Shown here in pieces: positions 15,560 through 23,382 of a stretch of 64,000 nucleotides of DNA (the first letter of the stretch is position 1; the number at the start of each line of letters is the position of its first letter). The DNA comes from Dorea_A sp016295505 (lineage in GTDB: Bacteria > Bacillota > Clostridia > Lachnospirales > Lachnospiraceae): contig NZ_JBDOHS010000003.1 of NCBI RefSeq assembly GCF_039832105.1, forward strand, positions 62,001-126,000, in the 5' to 3' direction. The notes beneath the pieces were generated by a model. It saw only the letters and a list, made by a program, of their open reading frames with translations. It had not been told where the DNA came from and did no database searches. Position numbers and translations under genes: made by a program.

Positions 15560-16243
15560 CTATTCTGCATCCGGATATTCGGTACACAGCAGACGGTATG
15601 CCGGCTCATCTTCTTCGATCGTCGGAAATCTTCCCATTCTCTCATAGAAGAAGTTATCGTTATCGTCATCATTACACATAGATACCTCTCCTAACAGAAC
15701 AGATCCGCCAGTTTCCGGAACTACAAAATCATGGAACATATAAGGTGTAATTGTAATACTCTCTCCAGGTGTCAAAAGTACTTTTGTTCCTGCCGGAACA
15801 ATTTCTTTCTTACCATCTTTATATACAACCACATCTGTATCCAGTTTTTCCATATCCTTAGTTCCGTTATAAACAGTGATATAGATATCATTTCCACCTC
15901 GGTTGATAATATCTTCCATCTTAGATACATGATAGTGCAATGGAGCTGTCTGTCCCTCGTAGAGCATTAACAATTTTTCTGCGTATGTCTTTGGATACTT
16001 CTCTGGCATCTTCTGATTTCCGTTTCGAATTGTAAGGAGCGCGAAACCGACCTCATCAAATTTGCCAAGGCCGTAATCCGTAATATCCCAGCCCAGTTTA
16101 TTGTCACGGATCTCATCATATTCATGTCCTATGCTGTTCCATTCTTCTGCTGTCCACTTTGCAAATGGAGGGATCTCAAATCTGTGCTCATTGATCAACT
16201 GCTCCATGTCTTTAATAACCTGATTAATTCTTGAACGTTTCAT
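15560..16243 (-). CDS. D-lyxose ketol-isomerase family cupin enzyme
   Basis: The protein has 227 residues. The cupin metal site is visible as H-Y-H plus K-M-E-D about residues 108-116, and a later His in P-Y-M-F-H-D. The neighbouring E-K-L-L-M-L-Y-E-G-Q segment also matches the D-lyxose isomerase family (PF07385). Characterised members interconvert D-lyxose and D-xylulose or D-mannose and D-fructose using Mn2+. In this operon it would turn the imported aldose into the ketose that the kinase and aldolases use. The start at 16243 follows GGAGG by 8 bases; longer in-frame extensions have no site. It lies 113 bases after the RpiR stop. Confidence 0.85.
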   Translation of the reverse strand: MKRSRINQVIKDMEQLINEHRFEIPPFAKWTAEEWNSIGHEYDEIRDNKLGWDITDYGLGKFDEVGFALLTIRNGNQKMPEKYPKTYAEKLLMLYEGQTAPLHYHVSKMEDIINRGGNDIYITVYNGTKDMEKLDTDVVVYKDGKKEIVPAGTKVLLTPGESITITPYMFHDFVVPETGGSVLLGEVSMCNDDDNDNFFYERMGRFPTIEEDEPAYRLLCTEYPDAE

Positions 16244-16356
16244 ATTATTTCCTCCAAACATTTTATTCTTTTTAAAATTTACTATAAAAAACGAACAGCA
16301 AGACACTTTCATGCATGAAGCATTCAAAAGAGCCCCGCTGTTCTACATTATCACTT

Positions 16357-17205
16357 TTACATCTTGTATTCTGATAATATAATCTCAGGCCTATCAGCCT
16401 GCTTCTTTTTAATTAGTTCCGCATTTGTGACAAAGTTCAAAAGAGCATCTATGACTGCAGTTTCATTCAAATGCGCAAAACCTTTATAATAATTAAAAGG
16501 TCCTTCTGTTCCTGCCGAAAGCAGTACGTAATCCGCAAGATTCGCTACTGGTGAATTCGCATAAGCAGTAATCGCAATCGCTTTTAATCCTTTTTCCTTT
16601 CCAAGCTCCAATCCCTGAATCACTTGCTTGGATGTACCTGATTGAGAAATTGCAACCAATATATCATCTGAATCAGCTAAATTTACATTATTCAAAAAAT
16701 ATTCTGCGGCAACATTATATGTGCTTTTAATTCCTAATCTTCCAAGACGGAATCCCATATACTGAGTTAATGGACATGTATTTCCTACGGCCAGAAGATG
16801 CGCCTGCTTACATGACTTCAATAGATTCACGCAATTCCACATGACATCGGCATCTATCCTTCGCCCTATTGCGATAATATTCTCCGCATATTCCCGAAAT
16901 TGCTTTTCCACTTCATCATGCGTCTGTACGCGATTAACCGTCTCATACTGCTGTCTTCCCAGATCCTTCGCCAGCGTAATACGGAATTCATAATATCCAG
17001 TATATCCTATATGGTGACACATCCTTACAACCGTTGCATCACTCACACCACTTTGCTTTGCCAGTTCAGACACATTAGAATCCACCGTCTTTTGTGGATT
17101 TTTTAAGACAAAATCCGCCACTTTTTTTTCGGCTGAAAAAATGCAGTTATAGTTCTCTTTTATTACCTCGAGAACCCCCTTATTCAGCATACTCTCTTTT
17201 TTCAC
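16357..17205 (-). CDS. RpiR-family transcriptional regulator (HTH + SIS)
   Basis: The protein has 282 residues. Residues about 1-80 form the RpiR helix-turn-helix domain (S-E-L-A-K-Q-S-G-V-S-D-A-T-V-V-R recognition region) and about 120-250 a SIS phosphosugar-binding domain (V-A-I-S-Q-S-G-T-S-K). Such regulators sense sugar phosphates. The start is GTG, preceded by AAGGAAAGG. It is embedded in the sugar operon between the aldolase and isomerase genes, so it is the obvious local regulator; the TGAAAW-N3-ATTTCA palindromes at 22707 and 22937 are the candidate operators (inference). Confidence 0.92.
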   Translation of the reverse strand: MKKESMLNKGVLEVIKENYNCIFSAEKKVADFVLKNPQKTVDSNVSELAKQSGVSDATVVRMCHHIGYTGYYEFRITLAKDLGRQQYETVNRVQTHDEVEKQFREYAENIIAIGRRIDADVMWNCVNLLKSCKQAHLLAVGNTCPLTQYMGFRLGRLGIKSTYNVAAEYFLNNVNLADSDDILVAISQSGTSKQVIQGLELGKEKGLKAIAITAYANSPVANLADYVLLSAGTEGPFNYYKGFAHLNETAVIDALLNFVTNAELIKKKQADRPEIILSEYKM

Positions 17206-17241
17206 TTTGACACCTTTCCTTGAAGGGAGAGCCCAAAAGGC

Positions 17242-18105
17242 TTAGTATAAAGAAGCTTTTCCAATTGTCTGGAAGAGTTCTAATTTATGTTTTGCACACT
17301 CTTTCATAGCTTCCATACATTGAGGCTCAATTACATTTGGCTCTCTTACCCCTTCATCTTTTAATACTTCTCTCATTTTCTGGAAATATGCAACCTTGAT
17401 ATCAGAAGAAATATTAATCTTATTGATTCCAAGTGTTACAGATTCTCCAATTTCTTTGTCCGGATTGTTCGATCCACCATGAAGAACCAATGGAATATCC
17501 ACTTTTGCTTCAATTTCTTTCAAGATATCCAGTTTAAGTTCTGGTTTCATTCCTGCTGGATATAAACCATGACATGTTCCAATTGCAACAGCAAGTGTAT
17601 CTACGCCTGTCTCTGCAACGAATTTTGCTGCATCGTCTGGATTTGTGTAAATGATTTTTGCTGTTCCGCCTTCAAAATCTGCCGGATCAGTAGATCCGAT
17701 AGTTCCAAGTTCTGCCTCAACAGATACATTTGCAGAATGTGCTGCTTCTACTACTTTCTTAGCACCTGCAATATTTTCTTCAAAAGGAAGCTCTGCACCA
17801 TCAAACATTACAGATGTAAATCCTGACTGGATCGCATAAATGATTGTTCCAAAATCACTGCAGTGATCCAGATGAATACATACTGGCACTGGTGACTTAT
17901 ATGCTCTTTCCTTAATAGCTAAAACCATTTCTGGTCCAGTAAAGCTTAATTCATCTGGATGAATCTCAATGATAACCGGTGAATTAGTTTCCTCGCAAAC
18001 ATCCATAATTCCCAAAAACATTGAGTAATCGGAAATATTAAATGCCGGAATCGCAAATTTGTTCTCTTTTGCTACTGCCAAGATGTCTTTCATATTCATT
18101 AACAT
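17242..18105 (-). CDS. Class II ketose-(bis)phosphate aldolase, operon-specific paralogue
   Basis: The protein has 287 residues. Zn/catalytic motifs H-L-D-H-C, E-A-E-L-G-T-I-G, a later C-H-G and L-V-L-H-G-G-S are present, so it is active-type. Compared with the housekeeping fba (12770-13636) it has C-S-D-F-G after the HLDH and lacks the G-G-E-E-D insertion, so it belongs to another subgroup near GatY/KbaY-like enzymes. It probably cleaves a ketose-1-phosphate or bisphosphate produced by the neighbouring kinase, giving DHAP and an aldehyde. ATG at 18105 has GGAGG at 8 bases. It lies 62 bases downstream of the kinase gene. Confidence 0.85.
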   Translation of the reverse strand: MLMNMKDILAVAKENKFAIPAFNISDYSMFLGIMDVCEETNSPVIIEIHPDELSFTGPEMVLAIKERAYKSPVPVCIHLDHCSDFGTIIYAIQSGFTSVMFDGAELPFEENIAGAKKVVEAAHSANVSVEAELGTIGSTDPADFEGGTAKIIYTNPDDAAKFVAETGVDTLAVAIGTCHGLYPAGMKPELKLDILKEIEAKVDIPLVLHGGSNNPDKEIGESVTLGINKINISSDIKVAYFQKMREVLKDEGVREPNVIEPQCMEAMKECAKHKLELFQTIGKASLY

Positions 18106-18167
18106 AATTTAGTCCTCCTCTAGAAATATAATACTATACATTATCACTTTTTTCTATAAAATATTTT

Positions 18168-19496
18168 TTAAAAACACATTTGTACACCGCCTAAGAATGA
18201 ATCACCTAATCCGATAGTGTACTTTGGTTTATCAATATATTTAGACGGTACTAATGTTACTTCATCCGCATATTTGCTTTCTATGACTTTACTGTAATTC
18301 TCGATCCCCTTCGGGCTCAGTTCAAAGGTAAGAACTTCTCCAATCTGTTCCTTCGTACCATAGCTTCCGTTCTGTGCCTTCGCAGTAGCCAACATATTTC
18401 CATACATCAGCCCTTTCTCAATATCTGCTTTCAGTTTTTCACCTACATACATAGAATAATCTTTAGTATGAATGATAATACCCTTACGGATACCAAATTT
18501 TTCCCGAATAAATTTTGCACCTTCAACGCAGGAAATAATGTCACTAATATCCACATCAAAATCATACATTTCTTTTAATGTATACTTCAGCTCTTCTTCG
18601 TTCAGGCTGACAATATCTACACAAGAGCATACCGTCTCGAGACAAAGCTTTCTTACTGAAATATCATGGAAGTGTGCATCTTCAAAGAATACTATGCCTT
18701 CCGGATTATTTTCTCGATATTTCATGACATGCTGTCCTGCAAAATCCAAATGTTCCTTCAAAACTTCCGGATCTAAAAGCGCATTAAAGCTGGACAATAC
18801 ATTACTGCTTACATGTTCTGCATTTTCTTCAACCCATTTAAAATAAGGTTTATAAAACGGAACATACTCATTTACCGTAATCTTTGTTAAAATCAATCGG
18901 TTCGAGCAAGGAATCTCTGCTTCTTGATTGCCCAGACAGATCACATCACCTTTTTTAAACTGTATAATACAGTGTATTTCCTGATCCTGAGTCTGGACAA
19001 TTCCATCCGTATGTACCAATTCTCCCGTTTCAGAAACTGTATAAACATATGGAGACTCTAACAACTTACATACCTCTTTTGAGTCATCTGTAAGATGCAC
19101 AACAGACGGACACCCCACCTGAGCAAGTGCCAAAGCAGCCTGAACTGCCGTTCCGCCCATTCCATACTGTGCAGAAAAACACTCTTCCAAGAGTTTTGTA
19201 TTCTCTATGTCTGCTTCTCCGCCTATTCCTCGGGTACAATAATACACGATTGTCTGGAGCAATTCTTCCATAGTGTGAACCTTTTCCGGAACCTCCATCT
19301 GTGAAAGATCGCCATCTGGAAGGTATTCTGCAAGCAATTCATTCAATCTTTCAACCTGAAAATCGCACAAAATATCTAAGTTGCTGGTATAGCCCATTGC
19401 TGTATAACGCTTCTCAGACACGCGCTTTTCCACTGTCTCATCCATTGTCTCATATGCCTGCCTGTATTTTTGTTCAATCTGTAATACATTCATCAC
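18168..19496 (-). CDS. ADP-dependent phosphofructokinase/glucokinase-like sugar kinase
   Basis: The protein has 442 residues. Ribokinase-fold features of the ADP-dependent kinase family are visible: G-M-G-G-T-A in the N-terminal half, S-L-N-E-E-E (the N-x-x-E metal motif) around residue 300, and C-terminal I-G-L-G-D (catalytic Asp near 432). Length is right for that family and too long for ordinary PfkB kinases (about 310). Archaeal members phosphorylate glucose or fructose-6-phosphate with ADP. The real substrate and donor here are unknown; context suggests a ketose or ketose phosphate. The start is GTG (19496) or the next codon ATG (19493), with AGGAGG upstream. It directly follows the permease genes. 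Confidence 0.7.
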   Translation of the reverse strand: MMNVLQIEQKYRQAYETMDETVEKRVSEKRYTAMGYTSNLDILCDFQVERLNELLAEYLPDGDLSQMEVPEKVHTMEELLQTIVYYCTRGIGGEADIENTKLLEECFSAQYGMGGTAVQAALALAQVGCPSVVHLTDDSKEVCKLLESPYVYTVSETGELVHTDGIVQTQDQEIHCIIQFKKGDVICLGNQEAEIPCSNRLILTKITVNEYVPFYKPYFKWVEENAEHVSSNVLSSFNALLDPEVLKEHLDFAGQHVMKYRENNPEGIVFFEDAHFHDISVRKLCLETVCSCVDIVSLNEEELKYTLKEMYDFDVDISDIISCVEGAKFIREKFGIRKGIIIHTKDYSMYVGEKLKADIEKGLMYGNMLATAKAQNGSYGTKEQIGEVLTFELSPKGIENYSKVIESKYADEVTLVPSKYIDKPKYTIGLGDSFLGGVQMCF

Positions 19497-19524
19497 TATT
19501 GAAATCCTCCTAATATCATCTGTC

Positions 19525-20361
19525 TTAACTCTTTACTGATCCTGCCGTCATACCAGCGATAAAGTATCTCTGGAAGAATAAGAATAATACAAGTATCGGT
19601 AATGATCCAAGTACACTCATTGCCATCATCTGATTCCATTCATATGAATGCTGTCCCATCAATAAATTGATACCTACCGGAACCGTACGCATTTCATTCG
19701 TCTTTGTCAATGCCAGAGCAAACAAATATTCATTCCATGCCTGCATGAACGTATACATTCCTACTGATACCAGACCAGGAACAGCTGTAGGAACCAAAAT
19801 CTTCCATAACGCCTTCCAACGAGAACCGCCATCGATCATAACAGCTTCATCCAATTCTTTTGGAAGAGTATTCAGATATCCTGTTGTCATTAAAATACAA
19901 TATGGAAGCGTAAATACCAAATATGTCAGAACAAGTGCTGCATATGTGTTGTATAATTTTAAACTTACGATCAAGCTCAAATACGGAATCAGCAAAGTAA
20001 TCGGCGGTACAGCCTGTACAGCAACAATAACTGTATTGATAACACCCTTTCCTCTAAAGTCAAAACGGCTAAATGCATAAGATGCCATAATTCCAATAAT
20101 AAGAGTAATCACTACTACCAGTCCAGCTATAATGTAACTATTAATAAAAAACCTTACCTGTTCCGGGTTTGTAAAGATTGCTTTATAAGCATCCAAACTA
20201 AAATTTTCAGAAATCCATGTCGGCGGCCACGCAAAAATCTCCGCATTAGGCTTAAATGAGTTCAAGAACATCCAGACAATCGGAAAACCCGCCCACAAAG
20301 TACCAATGATCAATACTATGATAACTAAAATCTGAACTGAAATTTTTTTCTTTCCTATCAT
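19525..20361 (-). CDS. Carbohydrate ABC transporter permease, MalG type (CUT1)
   Basis: The protein has 278 residues and about six membrane helices. The conserved EAA-type coupling loop is L-D-E-A-V-M-I-D-G-G-S-R-W-K-A-L near residue 190, and W-M-F-L-N-S-F-K is near the N-terminus, both typical for MalG-like subunits. It pairs with the MalF-type permease whose stop is 3 bases upstream. No ATP-binding subunit lies in the operon; CUT1 systems in Firmicutes commonly borrow a shared MsmK-type ATPase encoded elsewhere. Confidence 0.93.
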   Translation of the reverse strand: MIGKKKISVQILVIIVLIIGTLWAGFPIVWMFLNSFKPNAEIFAWPPTWISENFSLDAYKAIFTNPEQVRFFINSYIIAGLVVVITLIIGIMASYAFSRFDFRGKGVINTVIVAVQAVPPITLLIPYLSLIVSLKLYNTYAALVLTYLVFTLPYCILMTTGYLNTLPKELDEAVMIDGGSRWKALWKILVPTAVPGLVSVGMYTFMQAWNEYLFALALTKTNEMRTVPVGINLLMGQHSYEWNQMMAMSVLGSLPILVLFLFFQRYFIAGMTAGSVKS

Positions 20362-20364
20362 ACT

Positions 20365-21288
20365 TTAATCCTCCGATCTTTGTTGTCTGACATAGAAGAT
20401 TCCAATAATCGTACATACAATAAGAAGAATTACGGCTGCAGACGATGCCATTGAATACTGATATTTCGTAAAGCCCTGTTTGTATATATATGTACTAATT
20501 GTCTCGGTTGCATTGACCGGTCCGCCTCCTGTAGTCATCCAAATCAAAGCAAATTGCTGCAATGTCCAAACAAAATCTAACATCAGAAGACTGACAAGAA
20601 TTGGTTTTAGTTGAGGAATTGTAATTCTGAAAAATGTCTGAATAGCATTCGCGCCATCCAATGCGGATGCCTCATATAAATCTGTTGAAATCCCCTGTAA
20701 TCCCGCCAAAATACTAATCATATAGAAAGGATATCCCGACCAAATATTAATCACTGTAACTGCCTTAAGCGCAATATCTCTCGTTGCCAAGAACGAAATG
20801 TTTTTATCAACTATGTGCATCGATGTAATAAGATAGTTGATTACACCATTTGGATCTAACATCATTCTCCAGAGAATTGCTATAACAGATGCTGTAAACA
20901 TCCACGGCAAAGCATAGATTACTCGAAAAATACCTTTTACTCTAACACCAAGGTATCTGGTATTCAATACCATTGCAAATAACATACCAATCAAAAGATG
21001 TGCTACAATGCTGACGATAACAAAGAAAAGCGTATTCCTTATTGCAACCAGGAATGTTGGATCCGTCAGTACTGCCTTATAGTTCTGCAATCCAACAAAA
21101 ACAGGATTCTTATTAACAATCACATTATCGAAGAAGGAATATCCGATAACCATGATAATAGGTACAACCAGCAGAACAATCATTAATGCAACTGTTGGTA
21201 AAAGATATAAATATGGTGTTGCCTGTTTCCTCAAAACATCCTTTTTGCTTCCTGCCGGCCTTGTCATTACTTTATTCCCCTTTGCCAA
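20365..21288 (-). CDS. Carbohydrate ABC transporter permease, MalF type (CUT1)
   Basis: The protein has 307 residues. After a short basic N-terminus come about six helices, with the coupling loop Y-E-A-S-A-L-D-G-A-N-A-I-Q-T-F near residue 215. The start is probably TTG at 21288, which has AAGGAGG at good distance; an in-frame ATG at 21267 (second M) is the alternative. It follows the binding-protein gene after a 97-base gap containing a perfect 15-base hairpin. Together with the downstream MalG-type subunit it forms the membrane channel of the importer. Confidence 0.92.
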   Translation of the reverse strand: MAKGNKVMTRPAGSKKDVLRKQATPYLYLLPTVALMIVLLVVPIIMVIGYSFFDNVIVNKNPVFVGLQNYKAVLTDPTFLVAIRNTLFFVIVSIVAHLLIGMLFAMVLNTRYLGVRVKGIFRVIYALPWMFTASVIAILWRMMLDPNGVINYLITSMHIVDKNISFLATRDIALKAVTVINIWSGYPFYMISILAGLQGISTDLYEASALDGANAIQTFFRITIPQLKPILVSLLMLDFVWTLQQFALIWMTTGGGPVNATETISTYIYKQGFTKYQYSMASSAAVILLIVCTIIGIFYVRQQRSED

Positions 21289-21315
21289 TCATCCCACCTC
21301 CTTCATTTTTTGAGA

Positions 21316-21351
21316 AATATAGGCTGCGCGAATATACGCGCAGCCTATATT
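21316..21351 (-). repeat. Perfect 15-base stem-loop between binding-protein and permease genes
   Basis: AATATAGGCTGCGCG / CGCGCAGCCTATATT with a 6-base loop. It lies 34 bases after the binding-protein stop. There is only a weak T-tract, so it looks like an intercistronic hairpin that stabilises the upstream message and lowers permease expression, as known for malE-malF type operons. Confidence 0.75.
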
Positions 21352-21385
21352 CTTTAACTCTTTACCTTATAGTTCTGTCCGATTT

Positions 21386-22687
21386 TTATTCAAAAGCAGG
21401 TGCCCAGCTTTCCTGTGCTGCACTCAACATATCTGCTGCAGATGCTATATCTCCATCCAGATATAATACAAGCTGCTCATTGAAGCTTCTCATCAAATCT
21501 TCAGATGTAGGAGCACCTGTGAATTCGTTGATAGCATAACCTGTCTGGAAGATATCGTATGCTTTCAGGAATAATTCATCGTTTTCAGAATAATCAGGCT
21601 CTGCAGTTGCATTTCCTGGGAAAGCGTTTGCAAGCTGAGCTAATTTAGCATTTACTTCTGGGCTCATAAGATATTCTACAAACTGCCATGCTTCTTCTTT
21701 GTTCTCGCAGTTTTCTGCAATACCGATACCCCAGTTAGCAACGTCCATTCCGCTTTCGCCTTCATAACCATCCATTACAGGCATCTTAGCATAGTCAAAG
21801 TTAAGGTCTGGACTTTCTTCTTTGATCAGTGTCAAGTGAGAAATTCCATCTACCATGAATGCAAGACGTCCGTTCTCGAACTCGTTAACCATATCCTGCT
21901 CTTTCATAGCTTCAGCACCATCAGAGAGGTATCCGTTGTCTTTCATTTCTTTTACGAAATCAACAACTTTCTCAAGATTTTCATTACCTTCAAGGTTCGG
22001 TTTTCCATCTTCTAACATAGCTCCGCCTGATGCCCACAGCCATGTCATGAACTGATTCTGAATACCGTTAGGAGCTTCAGAAGATAATGGAATTGCAAAT
22101 GCAGCTGCATCTGTATTAGATACGATCTTATCACATGCATCCAAGAACTCTGACCATGTTGTTGGAACCTCAGAAACCCCAGCTGCTTCAAGAATGTCCA
22201 TATTTACATATAATGGATATGCAAAGTTAACAACTGGAATCATGTATGTACTTCCATCTACCTGAATCTGATCTGATAACTGACTATCATCATAACCTGC
22301 ACCTGACATCAAATCTGTCAAGTTTGCGATAGACTCCTGTTTTGCAAAATCATATACCCAAGATCCATCAAGACCAACTACATCAGCCATAGTTCCCGCT
22401 GCTGCACCAGCTGCAATCTGAGTCTTAGTATCTGCATAAGGATTGCTCAGAAGCTCAATATTAATTCCTGTTTCCTCTGTGAAGTCATCACAGATCTCCT
22501 GAAGTGCTCCATCCGGAAGCTCTACGCCCCACCACTGCTGGAATTCAAGTGTTACGCCATCTCCGCTGTCTCCACTAGCTTCTTCTGAATCTCCGCTACT
22601 GCTAGATCCACAAGCTGCTAATGAAAGTACCATTGCGCCAACCAGACCCATTGAAAGCATTTTCTTCATGATTGTTCTCTTTTTCAT
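21386..22687 (-). CDS. Sugar-binding lipoprotein of the CUT1 ABC importer
   Basis: The protein has 433 residues from the ATG at 22687, chosen for AGGAGG 8 bases upstream; an ORF extension to 22741 lacks a site. It has a lipoprotein signal peptide: M-K-K-R start, hydrophobic core, and lipobox L-A-A-C with Cys26, followed by a Ser/Gly/Asp linker. The mature part has solute-binding family 1 features such as Q-W-W-G near the N-terminus and later W-A-S-G-G and W-G-I-G segments. It captures the substrate outside the membrane and delivers it to the two permeases downstream. It is the first gene of the sugar operon. Confidence 0.93.
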   Translation of the reverse strand: MKKRTIMKKMLSMGLVGAMVLSLAACGSSSSGDSEEASGDSGDGVTLEFQQWWGVELPDGALQEICDDFTEETGINIELLSNPYADTKTQIAAGAAAGTMADVVGLDGSWVYDFAKQESIANLTDLMSGAGYDDSQLSDQIQVDGSTYMIPVVNFAYPLYVNMDILEAAGVSEVPTTWSEFLDACDKIVSNTDAAAFAIPLSSEAPNGIQNQFMTWLWASGGAMLEDGKPNLEGNENLEKVVDFVKEMKDNGYLSDGAEAMKEQDMVNEFENGRLAFMVDGISHLTLIKEESPDLNFDYAKMPVMDGYEGESGMDVANWGIGIAENCENKEEAWQFVEYLMSPEVNAKLAQLANAFPGNATAEPDYSENDELFLKAYDIFQTGYAINEFTGAPTSEDLMRSFNEQLVLYLDGDIASAADMLSAAQESWAPAFE

Positions 22688-22706
22688 TAATAGTTCCTCC
22701 TTTAAA

Positions 22707-22721
22707 TGAAATTTTATTTCA
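22707..22721. promoter_or_regulatory. Candidate RpiR operator, copy 1
   Basis: TGAAAT-TTT-ATTTCA, a perfect 6-base inverted repeat 20 bases upstream of the binding-protein start and inside its predicted leader. It shares its arms with a second copy at 22937. Confidence 0.5.
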
Positions 22722-22829
22722 GCACATTTTAAAAAAAGCAAAAGTAAATTCCAAACATCTAACTTTTTTCTGTTTATATTCGCTAATTTATCTTTGTTTT
22801 TCTTTCTTTTTTTATGCTGTTTTAATTAT

Positions 22830-22857
22830 ATTATAAAATATTTTTTCATATTGTCAA
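22830..22857 (-). promoter_or_regulatory. Consensus promoter of the sugar operon
   Basis: Perfect TTGACA (22852-22857), a 16-base spacer and perfect TATAAT (22830-22835) on the minus strand. The predicted leader is about 135 bases. It lies between the two TGAAAW-N3-ATTTCA sites. Confidence 0.8.
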
Positions 22858-22936
22858 TATGTATTATCTTAAATTTAAATTATTTGAATGAAATTTTCTT
22901 TTTTCGTCAGTAATTCCGCTCATTATCTTGGCATTA

Positions 22937-22951
22937 TGAAAATGTATTTCA
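22937..22951. promoter_or_regulatory. Candidate RpiR operator, copy 2
   Basis: TGAAAA-TGT-ATTTCA (extended to ATGAAA-N5-TTTCAT), 80 bases upstream of the -35. A half-site TGAAAT occurs between, at 22889-22894. Confidence 0.45.
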
Positions 22952-22970
22952 TGTTCACCAACAAAAAATC

Positions 22971-23075
22971 GAGTAGGAGATAAATTATTATTTTATCTAC
23001 TGTCCTCTCATACTACCATGCGTTAGACTATCCATGGTTGAATGATAGATCCTTAGTGTTCACCTCCCTGTAGTA
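22971..23075 (-). mobile_element. Probable decayed group II intron 3' end (domain V/VI-like)
   Basis: On the minus strand, ACCATG pairs with CATGGT around a short region, followed by TAGTATGAGAGGAC, then AGATAAA / TTTATCT forming a domain-VI-like hairpin, and then CTCCTACTCGATT. This order and the phrases GAGAGGAC and CTCCTACTCGATT resemble the end of bacterial group II introns. The domain-V-like stem lacks the usual catalytic triad and inner tetraloop stem, and no reverse transcriptase remains, so it would be dead. The 534-base gap 22688-23221 otherwise holds the sugar-operon promoter and operators, the tRNA-Glu terminator, and A+T-rich sequence with nothing else recognised. Confidence 0.4.
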
Positions 23076-23174
23076 TTAAGTAGTATTGTTTAAAAGCTAA
23101 AACCAGTGGCGATGTTATTCCCTTTTTCGGAACACAAAAAAGTCATATCACAAACAGAACCTTGCTCTAACAAC

Positions 23175-23212
23175 AAAAAAGCCGTTGGATACTTTTATAA
23201 GTATTCAACGAC
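23175..23212 (-). terminator. Terminator of tRNA-Glu
   Basis: On the minus strand GTCGTTGAATACTT-ATAA-AAGTATCCAACGGC is followed by six T (complement of 23175-23180), 10 bases after the tRNA. Confidence 0.85.
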
Positions 23213-23221
23213 TTCTTACAG

Positions 23222-23293
23222 TGACTCCCAGGGGAATCGAACCCCTGATTCCAGCGTGAGAGGCTAGCGTCTTGACCGCTTGACCAGGGAGCC
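23222..23293 (-). tRNA. tRNA-Glu (anticodon CTC)
   Basis: Acceptor GGCTCCC/GGGAGTC; anticodon loop CTCTCAC between CTAGC and GCTGG gives CTC. The T-arm contains GGTTCGATTCC. 72 nt, no encoded CCA, own promoter and terminator. It lies next to the intron-like remnant. Confidence 0.94.
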
Positions 23294-23313
23294 TTGCTGT
23301 TTCGTACTTGCCT

Positions 23314-23342
23314 ATTATAACAAACATGTCAGCAATAAGCAA
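23314..23342 (-). promoter_or_regulatory. Promoter of tRNA-Glu
   Basis: TTGCTT (23337-23342), a 17-base spacer and a perfect TATAAT (23314-23319) on the minus strand. An 8-base inverted repeat (GTACTTGC at 23304 and GCAAGTAC at 23339) brackets it. Confidence 0.65.
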
Positions 23343-23382
23343 GTACTTTTTTTACTTTTTTTATTTATTTTGTTTTATTTTT

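Noticed and set aside
13832..22687. Sugar cluster as a sulfoquinovose (sulfo-transaldolase) pathway
   Set aside because: The short transaldolase and isomerase fit loosely, but there is no sulfoquinovosidase, sulfolactaldehyde dehydrogenase or sulfonate exporter in the cluster; the TSUP gene is about 28 kb away.
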